A stretch of DNA of 64,000 nt from Pyrrhosoma nymphula (taxonomy: Eukaryota > Arthropoda > Insecta > Odonata > Coenagrionidae): positions 83,279,094 to 83,343,093 of the forward strand of contig OY754337.1 of assembly GCA_963573305.1 (NCBI GenBank). The letters are read 5' to 3'. This document shows, in pieces, positions 1 through 10,469 of the stretch. Position 1 is the first letter of the stretch, and the number at the start of each line of letters is the position of its first letter. The position numbers and the translations under genes were made by a program. Under the pieces are notes generated by a model. That model ran no database searches. It was not told the DNA's origin and worked only from the letters and a program-made list of their open reading frames with translations.

Positions 1-309
1 GCCGATGAATTTGGAGTGGTTAGCCAGGTAATAAACTATCCTGGAAATTATCAGCCATGGCAGAAAACCAATGATGACGGTCTTTTTTTGGATTCTCTTT
101 TAGGAGGACATTGTGCTTAAACTGGTGCAAAAAAACCGTCGCTATCGAAGCTTTGGATAAAAATCAACCACTTGGAATCTTTCGCAGATAAGGGTAATTT
201 GCGAAAGGTCGCTAACCACACTCTGTGGCGATGAAATCAAGATCGTTGGCCTCACCATCGCACACTGATATCTTTGCGCGATTTCTCTCATTCGCTATCG
301 AAATTTCTG
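1..309. other. unannotated stretch
   Basis: I see no gene, RNA or repeat boundary here. It runs directly into the tandem duplication that starts near 310. Confidence 0.5.
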
Positions 310-876
310 GACTCTTTCTGAACTTAATTTGATAACAGCTAGCGATAAGAAGAGAGTTAAATGAAGATAAAGTGGGAGCTTTTTAGCCAGAGAAGTTTCT
401 ATAATTTGAGAAATTTGAAAAAAAAAAATATTTGAGAAAAGTTTGAAGCTGTTAATATACCTAAAAATTCTTGAATTTGGATTTTCGACTGTTGATCATG
501 AAGTACATTGGTGCATGTTCTCCCAACATGTAATCTGAGATGGTAGTTTTATATCTCCAGCACAAAATCTCAGCTAGTCGTATCCCCAGAGACTCCTGAA
601 TTTACCTGAGTAACAGCTAGCGATAAGAAAACACTTAAATGAAGAAAAAGTGGGACCCGTTTAGCCAAAGAAGGTTTCTGTAAGTTGAAAAAAAAATCTT
701 TGAGAAATGTTTGAAGCTGTGAAAATGCCTAAAAATCCTTGAATCTGGATTTTCGACTGTAGATCATGAAGTAGATTGAGGCTTGTTTTCCCTACAGGTA
801 ACCTGAGATGGGAGTTTTATATCTCCAGCACAAAATTTCAGCTGTTCGCAGCGCAGGAGACTCCTGAATTTACCGA
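310..876 (+). repeat. tandem duplication, 278-bp unit, two copies
   Basis: Two diverged direct copies lie side by side. The landmark TAACAGCTAGCGATAAG occurs at 333 and again at 611, a period of 278 bp. Both copies then carry a GATTTTCGACTG segment, a TATCTCCAGCACAAAAT segment and a GACTCCTGAATTTACC end. They differ by scattered substitutions and small indels, so this is an old dimer. No ORF is conserved between the copies. It could be a two-unit remnant of a satellite. Confidence 0.85.
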
Positions 877-1323
877 AGTTTGGCAGTGCGTGAATATTAG
901 CACATGCATGTCAATGCTATACACACCTTTCCCCTTCGTGTCCTCGTGAAAATTCCACCACGCGCGTCAAAGAACCACACTCCCTCTTCCCCTAATTACA
1001 TCCTCCCTCCCGGCCGTCCCCTTCATCCCCACTCCCCTCCAACCCCTCGGAGCGAGCAGAAATGCGAATAAAAACACCCGTGCAGGAGTTTCGAGGGGGT
1101 AGCGAAAGTGAGTGAATGAGAGGGGAGGGAAGGATTACGTGGGGGTAGGGGTGGGAATGGGTCGGTTGAAAGAGGCGACTTGAGTTTTCTTCTTGAGCGA
1201 ACCCTCCGCTTCCACAGATCCTAGCATCGCAACGAGTGTCCCAGTGGAAACTCTTCTCGAGTAGCTCGAGCAAGATTTTTCTCTAGCCACAAAATGGACC
1301 ACAATCGGACTATATGTTAACTA
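877..1323. other. unannotated stretch, C/T-rich patch
   Basis: A C/T-rich patch at 960-1060 and a G-rich patch at 1090-1170 leave accidental ORFs open. I see no domain, splice pair or repeat boundary. Confidence 0.5.
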
Positions 1324-1925
1324 GTTATTTTGCAGAATTTTGGAGGAGAAAAGGTTTAGTGGTAGGGGCATCAGATGCAGAATTGTCCTCGCTAAAGATG
1401 CAAGGGTATTGATGAGGGCGGGTCTGAGAAGAGGCGTAAAGAAGAGGCTGGTGAAAACTTTAATATGGAGCGTGGCGCTGTATGGGTCGGAAACTTGGTC
1501 ATTGCGAAGGGAGGATGTGCGTATCCCTGAGGCGTTTGAGATGTGGGTTTGGAGAAGGATGGAGAGGGTGAGCTGGGTGGCGAGGAAGACGAACGAGGAG
1601 GTATTGGATATGGTTGGAGAGAAGAGGAAGCTTGTGGCAGAGGTTCGGAGAAGGCAGAAGAGATGGATGGAGGAGGTTTTGAGAGGAGAGGGCATATTGA
1701 AGAGAGTGATAGAAGGGAGAACACTGGGGAAGCGTGGAAGAGGAAGGAAGAGGATAGGAATTCTGGACGAAATAATAGGAGGTAGAAGATACGAGGGATT
1801 TAAGAGGGGTCTAATGGCAGGACATCCTTAGGAGGGAAAGCGAGACAATGTCCATGAGACTGGGATGCAGAATGGGGAATGTCCAAGAACCTACCAATGA
1901 GCTTGTAGAATACTTAATTAAATTA
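1324..1925 (+). mobile_element. LINE-A fragment: C-terminal part of a non-LTR reverse transcriptase plus 3' end
   Basis: This is a 5'-truncated non-LTR retrotransposon. An open frame at 1340-1831 encodes the region after the catalytic RT core. It contains VKTLIWSVALYGSETW, then EMWVWRRMERVSW, NEEVLDMVGE and GKRGRGRKRIGILDEI, an order common to LINE ORF2 C-termini in arthropods. The endonuclease and the catalytic RT motifs are absent, so it is dead. Relative to the copy at 47395 about ten codons are missing after LAK. The 3' UTR includes GACATCCTTAGGAGGGAAAG and CCAAGAACCTACCAAT, shared with five other pieces in this window. Confidence 0.9.
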
Positions 1926-2037
1926 AAATGAAGTTTTAAGGCACCCATAGATGAGTTTCATTCTGTGTTCGCTAAATTATTAAAATTCCTTTTTGAAATA
2001 CGCAAATTTTACAAGGAAAAACGTCATTTGGTACAAA
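1926..2037. other. unannotated spacer
   Basis: Short AT-rich spacer with no recognised feature. Confidence 0.4.
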
Positions 2038-2335
2038 TAACGGCATTTTAAGAATTAATTGACAGTGGCTCCATCTAACTCGCTTTGCTCCTCTGCATTA
2101 ATAAGTGCATCACTTTAGAGAGTAAGAAATTGCGTGAGAATATTTTTAATGTGAGATACCATGAAGAAAACACAATATCTAAAAAGATAAGCGTAAAAAC
2201 TATGAGAAAAGAAAAATATATGTAGGTAAAGAAGAATATATGTAGGTACCCCACCAGGACATTGAACTCCATACCTTCCACTTTACAATCCACTGGCCTA
2301 CCGCTTCCTTGAAGAAGTTGACAGTTAGTTCACAG
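2038..2335 (-). mobile_element. tRNA-derived SINE, copy 1
   Basis: Read on the minus strand, the head has a polymerase III A-box-like GCGGTAGGCCAGTGG and a B-box-like GAGTTCAATGTCC, as in tRNA-derived SINEs. The body runs left to GTGGCTCCATCTAACTCGC near 2065. A second copy with the same head and body is at 39880-40130. The open frame at 2075-2293 on the minus strand is a by-product of this repeat. Confidence 0.7.
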
Positions 2336-2425
2336 GGCTTGAATGCGTTTTCGTGACTGTGTCTCCATCTTACAGCGTTACAGAGTCATTCAGTCAGTGA
2401 TGTGCGTAATTGTATATTCTTGTAA
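2336..2425. repeat. short dispersed repeat, copy 1
   Basis: The segment around GCGTTTTCGTGACTG, CTCCATCTTACAGCGTTAC and CAGTCAGTGAT recurs at 41411-41495. Function and class are unknown. It shares a CTCCATCTTAC/CTAAC word with the adjacent SINE body. Confidence 0.6.
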
Positions 2426-2464
2426 TCTAATACCCAAGCAAAGTAGGAGTTATTGCTCTTTCCC

Positions 2465-2720
2465 GGCGAATGGTGCTTGTAAAATGTTGTCTGGAATCCC
2501 ACCGGGTTAAATTGGTAAACAGCACCGACGTTTCAACGGACCGCTCGTCGTCCATCGTCATCAGAGTGAGACTAAGTGAACTTAGTGTGTACACTAAGTA
2601 CCAAAGGATGATGTAATAGGCATCGAAACGCGTTGTACAGGAATTAAAAAAGCTGTGGAAAAGTACAAAAAAGGTTATTGTTATTCAGTTGTGAGAAGCA
2701 TGAGGTGAGCATAGTGATAT
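2465..2720. mobile_element. hammerhead foldback HHF-A, decayed
   Basis: Two hammerhead-like halves face each other around a short palindrome, ACTTAGTGT/ACACTAAGT, at 2579-2599. On the minus strand CTGATGA is at 2564-2558, followed by a GGAC/GTCC stem and GAAACGTCGG. On the plus strand GAAACGCGTTG starts at 2625 after a GATG/CATC stem. A GTGGAAAAGTACAA tail follows, as in HHF-O at 53.4 kb. The arms do not match each other well, so this may be two elements joined or an old dimer. Confidence 0.6.
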
Positions 2721-2764
2721 CAATGACTCGGACGGATCGTGTTTTTGACTGAACTTCTCTTTAA

Positions 2765-3188
2765 TTAACTAAATACATATTTGAGGTTTGGCTAAATATA
2801 TATATTTGAGGTTTAAAGTTTGCTTATTTGTTTCACGCCATGCGTTGAAAATGCTTTCAAAACCGACGTTTTTTGCATTTTGCATTTTCATGAAAAGCAT
2901 TACGGCGAGGCATAAAGTTATTTTTAAAATTACTAAGAAAAAATACGGCGAACGCGCCGTTACATTTCTGTGCATCAGAACTTCTTCATTTAGTTTAGTG
3001 ATGTCTCCCTGGAGGGAGTAATTGTACTTATGTATAATGATTTCCTTATTTTAGAAAATACCCTGAGAATTAGTGCAGTAAGTGCTTCTATTTTGGCATC
3101 ATTAGAGAGATCATAGATCTTTTTTTTATAATGAGGCCAAAATTAATTGAATTTTATTTGAAGTGATATCTCTCTCAGACTGCTTTAA
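2765..3188 (+). mobile_element. TTAA-alpha MITE, diverged right part
   Basis: The sequence follows the TTAA-alpha interior: a TGTTTCACGCC segment, TGAAAATGCTTTCAAAACCG, a TCCCTGGAGGGAG segment, an AATGAGGCCAAA segment, then GATATCTCTCTCAGACTGC and TTTAAG. The last part matches the family end GATATCTCGCTCAAACTACC-TTAA with several changes. The left terminus is missing or unrecognisable. It is non-coding. Its closest relative in the window is the piece at 26190-26430. Confidence 0.6.
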
Positions 3189-3360
3189 GGGTCTCTGTGT
3201 ATTGAAAACCAGTAGGCTCGGTACCAGTGGATGTGAGGATCGACCTGGGAACCGTTTTCATGGAGGATGTAAGACAGCTTGTTCTATGGGAAGACGTCAG
3301 AACACGAGGGACGATAATTATGTTTTATTTATGTCACGTTATCCTGATAACAGGGATCCA

Positions 3361-3480
3361 ATAACGGGTCATCCTTAGGAGGGAAAGCGAGACAATGTCT
3401 ATGAGGTTGGGATGCAGAATAGGGACTGTCCAAGAACCTACCAATCAGCTGGTAGAATACTTGAATGAATGAATGAATCC
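3361..3480 (+). mobile_element. LINE-A 3' end only
   Basis: This is the last ~115 bp of LINE-A, with GTCATCCTTAGGAGGGAAAG, CCAAGAACCTACCAATCAG and TGGTAGAATACTTG, ending in a (GAAT)n run at 3465-3479. The short TGAA/GAAT tail is the kind left by target-primed reverse transcription and supports this as the true 3' terminus. Everything upstream was lost on insertion. Confidence 0.85.
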
Positions 3481-3544
3481 TGATAAAAACCTCAAGGAAC
3501 TTATTCCTCAGGTATTTTAAAAGTTAGTAACGGACGAACTCGCA

Positions 3545-3645
3545 CAGCCGTGCCCTGGGAGTTGAAAACCCTACACAGGCGGGATCAGAACCCTCAACCC
3601 GCGTTGTAGACTCGGGCAGCCAAATTTCTTGTGTTACGTTTAACG
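3545..3645 (-). mobile_element. tRNA-like SINE head
   Basis: On the minus strand TTGGCTGCCCGAGT (A-box-like) is followed about 30 bases later by GAGGGTTCTGATCCCG (B-box-like). No full cloverleaf can be folded by eye, so a SINE head or decayed tRNA-like sequence is more likely than a tRNA gene. Confidence 0.45.
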
Positions 3646-3671
3646 TAACATTCTCATCCCATGACGAACTC

Positions 3672-3772
3672 AGATCCATGTCAGAGAAGCGGGACTCGAA
3701 CCCACGGTTTTCAGGTTGACCGCCAGGCTCGTTACCGACCTCGCTTTTGCGACCACGTGTCCAGACTAGATT
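3672..3772 (-). mobile_element. tRNA-like SINE head
   Basis: On the minus strand GTGGTCGCAAAAGCG is followed by CCGTGGGTTCGAGTCCCG, a good polymerase III B box. It adjoins another tRNA-like head at 3545-3645. The acceptor ends do not pair, so it is annotated as SINE-like, not as a tRNA gene. Confidence 0.5.
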
Positions 3773-3826
3773 GCCGTCTCATCCCGAACAATGTAGGCCA
3801 TCTTCTAATATATAATAATCACCGAT

Positions 3827-3850
3827 GTATATATATATATATATATATAT
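3827..3850. repeat. (TA)n microsatellite
   Basis: Twelve uninterrupted TA dinucleotides inside repeat R1. The other R1 copy has only a short degenerate AT run at the matching place. Confidence 0.95.
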
Positions 3851-3975
3851 GTATGTCAGTAACCTTCACACAAGAAATACGCGTGAAGCTGAATCTTCAT
3901 TTGGCTGCAGACCTCTTTTTATTTGCAAAATTAAATTAGAAATAGTGGTTTTCTGTTATTGGGAAAGGTACCAAT

Positions 3976-4541
3976 AAGTGTTGGCACTAAAAGAACACGA
4001 CAGTTTCATTGCAACTGTTTCGCAACCGAAAGAGTGTAAAAACAAAACAGTTCCGTGAAACAACCTGTTACGGACAACAGCTAGAGGCACACCAAACAAC
4101 GGGCGATCGATCGGCGCTGTTAGAACATGGCTGGTAGTTCTGTCTTCAATGTAATAAGAAATCTCTCACTCAAATAAAGTAACAATTTCATTTGGATTCA
4201 TGAAAGATTCGTACTTCACAGTTCTAATGCTATCTGCAACGATGGGCGGACATGTGTTGGTTGAATAAACCGACAACCGCCTGCAACAGATTCAAATCCA
4301 ACAAATTGTAGCTTATAACCGCTACGCAGCCATAGGTGCGGTGCAACTGGAACATAAAGAAGACGAAACTTTCAGCTTCTGCTTCATCAGTTGCCGCCGC
4401 ACAGTACAGAGCGCAATGGCGCGGCTGCGGCACGATCACGAAACTAACCTGTTGTTTGCAACAGTTATTTGAAACAGATGCCTGACCGAAACAGTTGCGG
4501 CTGCAACCGTTTCGCTCCGACAACACTTTATTCCACCACTA
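3976..4541. mobile_element. hAT-like MITE, 566 bp, 8-bp TSD
   Basis: The insert sits inside R1 between exact direct repeats GTACCAAT at 3968-3975 and 4542-4549. The R1 copy near 29.85 kb has one uninterrupted equivalent (GTGCCAAC, opposite strand), which shows the empty site. The ends are imperfect inverted repeats: AAGTGTTGGCACTAAAAG on the left and, reverse complemented, TAGTGGTGGAATAAAG on the right. An 8-bp TSD with YAGTG-like ends is the hAT pattern. The interior has repeated GCAACTGTTTCG-like words and no transposase frame, so it is non-autonomous. Confidence 0.85.
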
Positions 4542-4735
4542 GTACCAATAGAAAGAAAATAAAATATTATACTTATTCCTTCAATCAAATTTTGTATTCC
4601 GGTCGAAAATCCGAAATGTTTGCAAAAACGTAACGATTTTTCGCAATATTTTAACGTTTTTGACTCATTGTCCCCATAACGACCATACTCATTGTTAAAG
4701 TCGAGATTCCGTGTATATCCATTAACTCATTGATT

Positions 4736-5583
4736 CTTTGCAATAATTGCGGTTTATTACAATGCATTAGTGTTGATTTTTTTTCTTCCCGTTGATATTC
4801 AAAGGGCATCTTCTCCAGTAGATTAAAGAGGAGAGTAGTTGGATGGGTGAAAATATGTGCAATTTTCCACTTTCCCGACTCATAATTACGTAACACATTG
4901 GTCTTAATTGAAGTTGACTCTTATTTGAGAAAAATGTCGCCTAATTTTATCCATCCATAATGTTCGAATTCCACCGTCCTACCGTGTGGTTCCATCTGTT
5001 CGTGCTGTCGTTGGATTTTTAACTTTCTGCCTCGACTGGCGAAATTACCTCCGCCTCTTTCAGGAGAAAGGGGGAAAGAAACGAAAGGGAAATTAAACAA
5101 AGGAAGAGAGCCAGCAAATACCTCTCGTCCTACCCCCCACTTAGTCACTCAGGGGCTTCTCAGGGAGAATGCCGCAGGGTTGAACAATAGGGTCCGTGGA
5201 ATTTTCGGAATGTGCCTTGGTCTTATTTTTTTTCCAATTCGACTTCCAAAGGCACTCATTATGTAACTACCTTCCATATTTTGTAAATTCGTATTTAATT
5301 TTGTTCCCCCACTTTGTCTTACGCCATGCCCTGTGGCTTATTTGCGGACTCTGATGATGCTTTTGTTTCGGAATGGAACCACGTTCGGGGAAAATTAATT
5401 TAATTGTGTACATAGCTGTCTGTGTTCCTACTTTATGGAGCTTTCTAAACTTATACACTGTGTCTTTGTTTGTGTGATTTGGGGAAGAATTTGTCGCAAG
5501 TCCGCCAAGGGAAAATTTCTTAGTTGTCGAAATGCTCATGGAGCAGAACTTGTTTGAGAAACTAGGATAATGAACTTCTTCTG
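4736..5583. other. unannotated stretch
   Basis: No repeat boundary or credible coding region seen. Short minus-strand ORFs at 4921-5148 and 5267-5539 show no recognisable motif. Confidence 0.5.
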
Positions 5584-5748
5584 GCCGGAGGTGATTGTGG
5601 TGGCTAGAGCGATGGACTTCCCTTCTCGATACTCTTGAGTTCGAATACCAGCGGTGGCGGAGATATTTTAGATCACTTCGAGTCGGTACAGCATTCCGTC
5701 CGTCGGTTGGCGGATGTTAAACCCGTCGACCTCTTGGCACCTTTCGTC
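5584..5748 (+). mobile_element. tRNA-derived SINE
   Basis: The head has TGGTGGCTAGAGCGATGGAC (A-box-like) and GAGTTCGAATACCAG (B box) with about 30 bases between, the spacing of a tRNA. The body continues through GGATGTTAAACCCGTCGACC to CACCTTTCG. The TTAA-beta MITE begins directly at its end, so the true SINE 3' end may be interrupted. Confidence 0.7.
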
Positions 5749-6310
5749 TTAAGGAGGTTCCGCCACGACTCTGTGAGTCAAAACAAATTCTAAATTCCAC
5801 ATTTTTTATATGTTGTCCAAAAAATCCTGCTTTCACTGATGAAATGGGTTACCTATAGAAACCCAAAAGTAAGGAACAAAATTTGCAGATTATTTCACGA
5901 ATGTATTTTAAATTAGCACTTTTTTCTAGCCAAAGTAGCCGACTGCAGCGCCATTTCCTACGAATTACCGCATTTTGACTTCAATTACGGCATTAATTCC
6001 CCAATAACTAGAAAAATAAGGTGGTAAGATGCCTATATTACATTTTTATTCAGTTTCTCTGGATTATTTCCTTCTTATAAATAGTTTTCCGCAAAAATGG
6101 CGTTTATATTTTGTGGAAAAATACTATTTTTCCTAGTGTATCTCTCATTCCCCCATTGAACACCATGTAATTTATAGTTCAATTGTGGAATAAAATAGCG
6201 TGGCAAGGTATTATTTTGTTGTTCCAATCAGATAGAGGACAACTTTTTATACAAGCAGACAGAATATGAATAAAATGACATTAAATCATTTTACGGTGGA
6301 ACCACCTTAA
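5749..6310 (+). mobile_element. TTAA-beta MITE, copy 1
   Basis: A 562-bp non-coding element bounded by TTAA on both sides. The left end is TTAA-GGAGGTTCCGCC and the right end is GGTGGAACCACC-TTAA, giving imperfect inverted termini. A near-identical copy with the same ends is at 29896-30457. TTAA duplication is typical of the piggyBac superfamily. The usual CCC terminus is not seen, so the assignment is by target site only. No transposase is present. Confidence 0.85.
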
Positions 6311-7264
6311 GCAGGTTTATACCTACATATATTGACACTGGGGTCTTTCCATTACCTATGTAATCATTCCCTGACTAACCTATTCCCACCTGTTCTCTAT
6401 GGCGTACGTGGCCTCAGTTGTTGGTCGCCTTTCCAAATAGCCAAACCTAAGTTTGAAGGATGAAATCTCGCAGAAAAAAAATAGGAAAACCCTTCTCCAG
6501 TTTGTTTCAGGCACCAAAGCAGCGATGGATCGTCGAGAAAGTCGATGAAAGAGAAAACAATTAGGAATATTTATGATTTGGTAAATTTACATCATCATTT
6601 TATTATTATATTATCCATTTCTGATTGTGGAAATCGTTCTTTCGTGATAGTTTAAAAAAAATAAATTTTATAAAATACCTTGGCCTTAAATAAAATAACA
6701 GCAAAGTCGTGGTAACAAAATGGCAAACTGGAGTAAGTGCTTGAGGATATCCGGAAAAGTCCTTGATTGATTCAAATGTTTTAATAGGCATTCTCTGTAT
6801 CGACCATTTGTAATGTTAGTAATGTTTATAACTGCATTAATGCAATTACTATTAATACACCTCGTTTAAGGAGAAACGATATCAAGCAGGAAAATTCTTT
6901 TTTCAGACCGCTAGCATTTTTTCGCCTCGGTTGCAAGCTAGTAGATAGAGAAATCCTGTTTTCACCATTCGGCGATTAAAGGATGTTGCTAAGGTGAAAA
7001 CGGTTGCTTTTAAAATAGCTACTAATCGTATCAGAAAGAAAAAAAATTGCAAACTTCTCTGAAAATATGCCATTTTAACGGGGCAGTGGTATGCAATGGG
7101 AAGTAATTCGAAACCAACTAATGTACGCGTCGCGCAATGGTCCTTTACCTTAGATTTCGGTTATTTCTGGAAAATTTAGGTTTCATTGAAGTTGTTGCAA
7201 TCATGATAACGGAGGAGGATGTCTCATTCGCCATTTTACTTTGGGTTGGAGGACGTGGGACAAC
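6311..7264. other. unannotated stretch
   Basis: AT-rich single-copy-looking DNA. A pyrimidine tract and CAG at 6490-6509 precede a short open stretch reading APKQRWIVEKVDERENN and then a stop at about 6562. This is too little to call an exon. Nothing else seen. Confidence 0.4.
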
Positions 7265-7267
7265 TTA

Positions 7268-8048
7268 AGCCCGTTTCACTCGATACTTGATCCAGCGCAA
7301 GACCTTTTATGCTAGCTGGTACTTGATATTGAGGAAGGAACCGCGATAGAAGGTTGCACACGATCATTGAACTTGTGCTTGCGATGAAGCGGTACTGTCG
7401 TCCATTGTTCTGAACTGTCAAAAGAAAATGGAATATTTCCATGAAAGAAGGCGACTTTTGGCTGCTGCAGTAATAGCAGGGATTGTCGAGATATTTTCAC
7501 CGCACATTAATTTCACCGCCAAAGAGTGTGTAACACCCGCGATAGTGAGGCGCTGATTAAAAAAATTGAAGATCGCACTGCGACTGTAAAAGCTAACGTG
7601 ATTGGTCGACGGCCACTAGGTCCTACTGGGAGCTGGTGTGGCGAGTCAAGCTGGTCTCCGATCCACGTGGCAAGTCAAAGCGGCAAGGAGACGGCCAGCG
7701 CGGCGAGGCTGCCGCATCAAACTCTTCGCGATGTTTGATGCACTATAAAAGACCCGCGGAGAAGCCACCGAAGCGGAGTCGACAATCGCCACGCCTGAGT
7801 GTAACTTGTGTTTTCTAAATAAATCATATAATTGGAGCTGTCCGCATTACTTCCAATTTACCTGTCAGCGACCCTACACTAGTAGCAAAGTAGTACCGCA
7901 TCAATTACGAAATCAAGTAACCCAGCGAGTATTATAGATGTCATACTTGTTAGCCATGCTGGTTCTATATCACACGGCACTGGAAAGCTATCATACTAGC
8001 GAGTATCCTCGACCTTGTGCTGGATCAAGTATCGTGTGAAAGCGGGCT
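7268..8048. mobile_element. Harbinger-like non-autonomous element
   Basis: Long inverted termini are seen: AGCCCGTTTCACTCGATACT on the left and, reverse complemented, AGCCCGCTTTCACACGATAC on the right, both continuing TTGATCCAGC(G/A)CAAG. The element lies between TTA at 7265-7267 and TTA at 8049-8051. A 3-bp TTA TSD and a GCCC-rich terminus fit PIF/Harbinger. No nuclease or Myb-like ORF is recognisable. An LTR-like segment interrupts the interior at 7529-7878. Confidence 0.75.
7529..7878 (+). mobile_element. possible solo LTR, about 350 bp
   Basis: The segment starts TGTAACACCCGCG and ends GACCCTACA, the TG...CA form of Ty3/gypsy-type LTRs. A TATA box (TATAAAA) lies at 7744-7750 and a polyadenylation signal (AATAAA) at 7818-7823, in the right order and spacing for U3, R and U5. 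It is more GC-rich than its surroundings. No internal retroviral-type coding sequence lies nearby. I could not find a clean 4-5 bp TSD, so the exact ends are uncertain. Confidence 0.6.
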
Positions 8049-8131
8049 TTACTATAGTCCACAAATATTGCCGTGGACTAGCTTCATACAATTGTTTTAA
8101 TGGAATACTAAGAAGCGACGCCTGCAAAAAC

Positions 8132-8688
8132 TTAAGGTAGTTTGAGCGAGAAATGAACCAGGCATAATGGAGACCATTTTCGTATTTTTTTATTTCACCA
8201 TCTGTAAGAAGTATGAAGTTTGTAAATATTGCAATATTAATGGAGAAAAAATATAATTATATATACTCATGACAAACATTTTCGGTAATTAAATAAATAC
8301 AATTCTCTAACTTGACTCATTTTATCACTCCGTACGGTGAAAACGCTTTCACACCAGGTATTTTGCGGTTTTGTAGAAGTTACTGCGGTGAGCGATTTAT
8401 TAATTTTTATAAACATTTGAGAAAACGTACAAACTTCACTCCGTTATTTTTTTGACGAAATCTAGGTGTTCTTTAATTAGAAGCTCCTATTTTTTCAATA
8501 TTCTCCCTGTGAAGAGCACAGCCGTAATGTAATCTATTTCATGTAAAACAGCAAATAATTTTAGGCAAATTGCTCGAAAAGTAGTTCGGCAAGGGGTTAA
8601 TAATTGAAAATATAGGAGTTTTTTCTTTAAAATATAGTCAAATTCATAAAATTCTATGCTTAGTGATACCTCGCTTGAACTACCTTAA
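8132..8688 (+). mobile_element. TTAA-alpha MITE, full-length copy 1
   Basis: A 557-bp non-coding element with TTAA at both ends. The left end is TTAA-GGTAGTTTGAGCGAGAA, followed by an ATAATGGAGACCAT segment. The right end is CCTCGCTTGAACTACC-TTAA. The interior matches the copies at 28.7, 34.8, 37.2 and 55.4 kb. No transposase frame. The right TTAA is shared with the next TTAA element. Confidence 0.9.
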
Positions 8689-8847
8689 CACTTTCAACGC
8701 GGCGACATTTTTTTCGAGTTTTGCCGGTGACTGAAATTAAATGGCCTTTAAAAAGGCAAAGCGAGCTTGGACGACAATTGTCGCCCGAAGTCACCGGATA
8801 GCACCCTGCGGACGACAATTGTCGTCAGTCAGCGTTCAACGTGTTAA
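8685..8847. mobile_element. small TTAA MITE with internal palindromes
   Basis: A 163-bp element flanked by TTAA. Its inverted termini are CACTTTCAACGCGG on the left and, reverse complemented, CACGTTGAACGC on the right. Inside, the palindromic word GACGACAATTGTCG occurs at about 8771 and again at about 8812. It abuts TTAA-alpha copy 1 and uses the same TTAA, so one inserted into the target copy left by the other. Non-autonomous. Confidence 0.75.
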
Positions 8848-10469
8848 GTATTATCAAGCACGGTATGTACCTACCCCTATGCGTACGTACTCTTGGGTGG
8901 CCCTTTGATCCATTGTCGCGACGACTTCGATTTTCGCTCTGCCATAAATGCCCATTTCTTCGTCTAGCACAGTTGTTAACTATTCGGCCTTTCATATGTT
9001 TCACCCTCCTCCCCCTCTACATCGCCCAAAGCGTCTGTCTGTTCTCTTTCTCTCTCCTCCCCCATTCTGGACCACGCCGCTTCCATATTCACCCTCTTAC
9101 ATCTCCCTGCATATAACCACCAACCCTCCACATTCACATCCCCAATCTACTCCCCTTTTTCGACCGACCCCTTCGTCCAAATTTCCCCCAAATACGACTC
9201 TAACTCACCCCCTCTCGCCGTAAACCCCCTTCCTCTCGCAGCATAACCGAATCTGTCGCCCGTTCGTTGGTTCCATTTATGCCCCAGCCACCCTTACCCT
9301 CCCCCCCCAGACTTCCTTCCGAAAGGCCGTCAATTTACCCTCCTCCCCTTTCATCCATTGTAGACTAAAGTTTCCGAACCTTTTAAAGCGTTAAGACCCA
9401 TGCCAATAAACTAAGCCAATCAACATAGAAAAATTAAAAGGATCCAGTCGATTGTGAATTAGCCGTAGAAATGTTCATGAAGCTACGTCGACGCTACACC
9501 CTTTAGCTATAATGCTAGTTGGTTTAGCATAACGACCTTAACGTCGTAAAGGTCTCTGGATATTGTCGATAAAGGGGGCTTTCTCCTTTCATGAAGTTGA
9601 AGTTATCCCACATCGGAACACATCAGCGCACTTAAGCACACACGAACGACGTTGAATGGACCGATGTGCGCTGGCGAAACGTTTAGTAACCTACCGGTAG
9701 GTAGCGTTGTGTGAGTGAAAAACAGTCACGGCCGAATGTTTACTTTAAATTTGTTGAATTCGTTCAAAATGAGGATTCAAAAACGTTAACATTTTGTCGC
9801 TGAGTTATTTAAAACCTCGCAATATGCATGTTTGACGCCTTTACTGAAAATCAACTTGACAACAATCACGGATATCGACGTTCTTTTGTCGTTTAGCGCG
9901 CATCAACTTTGCTCACTATCTGTTTTGAAGTGCGTTACTTAGTGCGCAAGGTCTGCAACGAATTGATGGCAAGTGCACTGTTGTATTACGAAGTGATTAG
10001 CGCACCAGAGCGAATGGAAAGCACCAGAATTCTTTGACTGAGAGAGGAGTGCATTGCCGGGCGGGGAAGATGGAGGAATAGGCATTTTAGGCAGCGTGGA
10101 ATAAGGTCTAATTTATCTGAAGAAGAGAGGCAATGAGTGTGAACGAAGCAAAAAGTGATCGTGAAGTGAAGCTCTGCTATCCGTCAAGTGAAGTGAAACT
10201 CTGCTAGAATGTATGGAAACAGAGTATCTACCCTTGGCCTACAGCGTACAAATTAGTTTTTATTGTATATTTATGTATATATTTCAGTAAAATCTTCACT
10301 TAAAAATCATACGCCTGCTTCGGTATTCGAACTTACGATTTCAAGCCCCGGGTGCTTTAACCAATTATGCATTACAGGCATCCTCTTCCTATGTGAGTTT
10401 CGTTTCGTTATTAATGTGATAAAGAAACAACATGTTGTGAGAAGGTTGCTAAGGAAACCCATGTCCCAA
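8848..10469. other. unannotated stretch with a C/T-rich patch
   Basis: A C/T-rich patch at 8990-9360 keeps overlapping frames open, and the predicted peptides are low-complexity Pro/Ser/His. I see no splice sites, domains or repeat ends. Confidence 0.5.

Larger units (their letters stand above)
3795..4735 (+). repeat. dispersed repeat R1, copy 1, split by a hAT-like MITE
   Basis: Outside the insertion at 3976-4541 this stretch matches 29673-30560 in inverted orientation. Shared landmarks are AATAATCACCGATGTATA, GCAGACCTC, TGGTTTTCTGT, TTGGGAAAGGTACCAAT, TATTCCGGTCGAAAATCCGA, TTTTTCGCAATATT and GTCGAGATTCCGTGTATAT. It is non-coding. It carries a (TA)n run at 3827-3850. The class is unknown. 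The other copy lacks this MITE but holds a TTAA-beta MITE, so each copy is an empty site for the other. Confidence 0.8.

Noticed and set aside
331..876. CRISPR-like array
   Set aside because: Only two long diverged direct copies without spacers; it is a tandem duplication.
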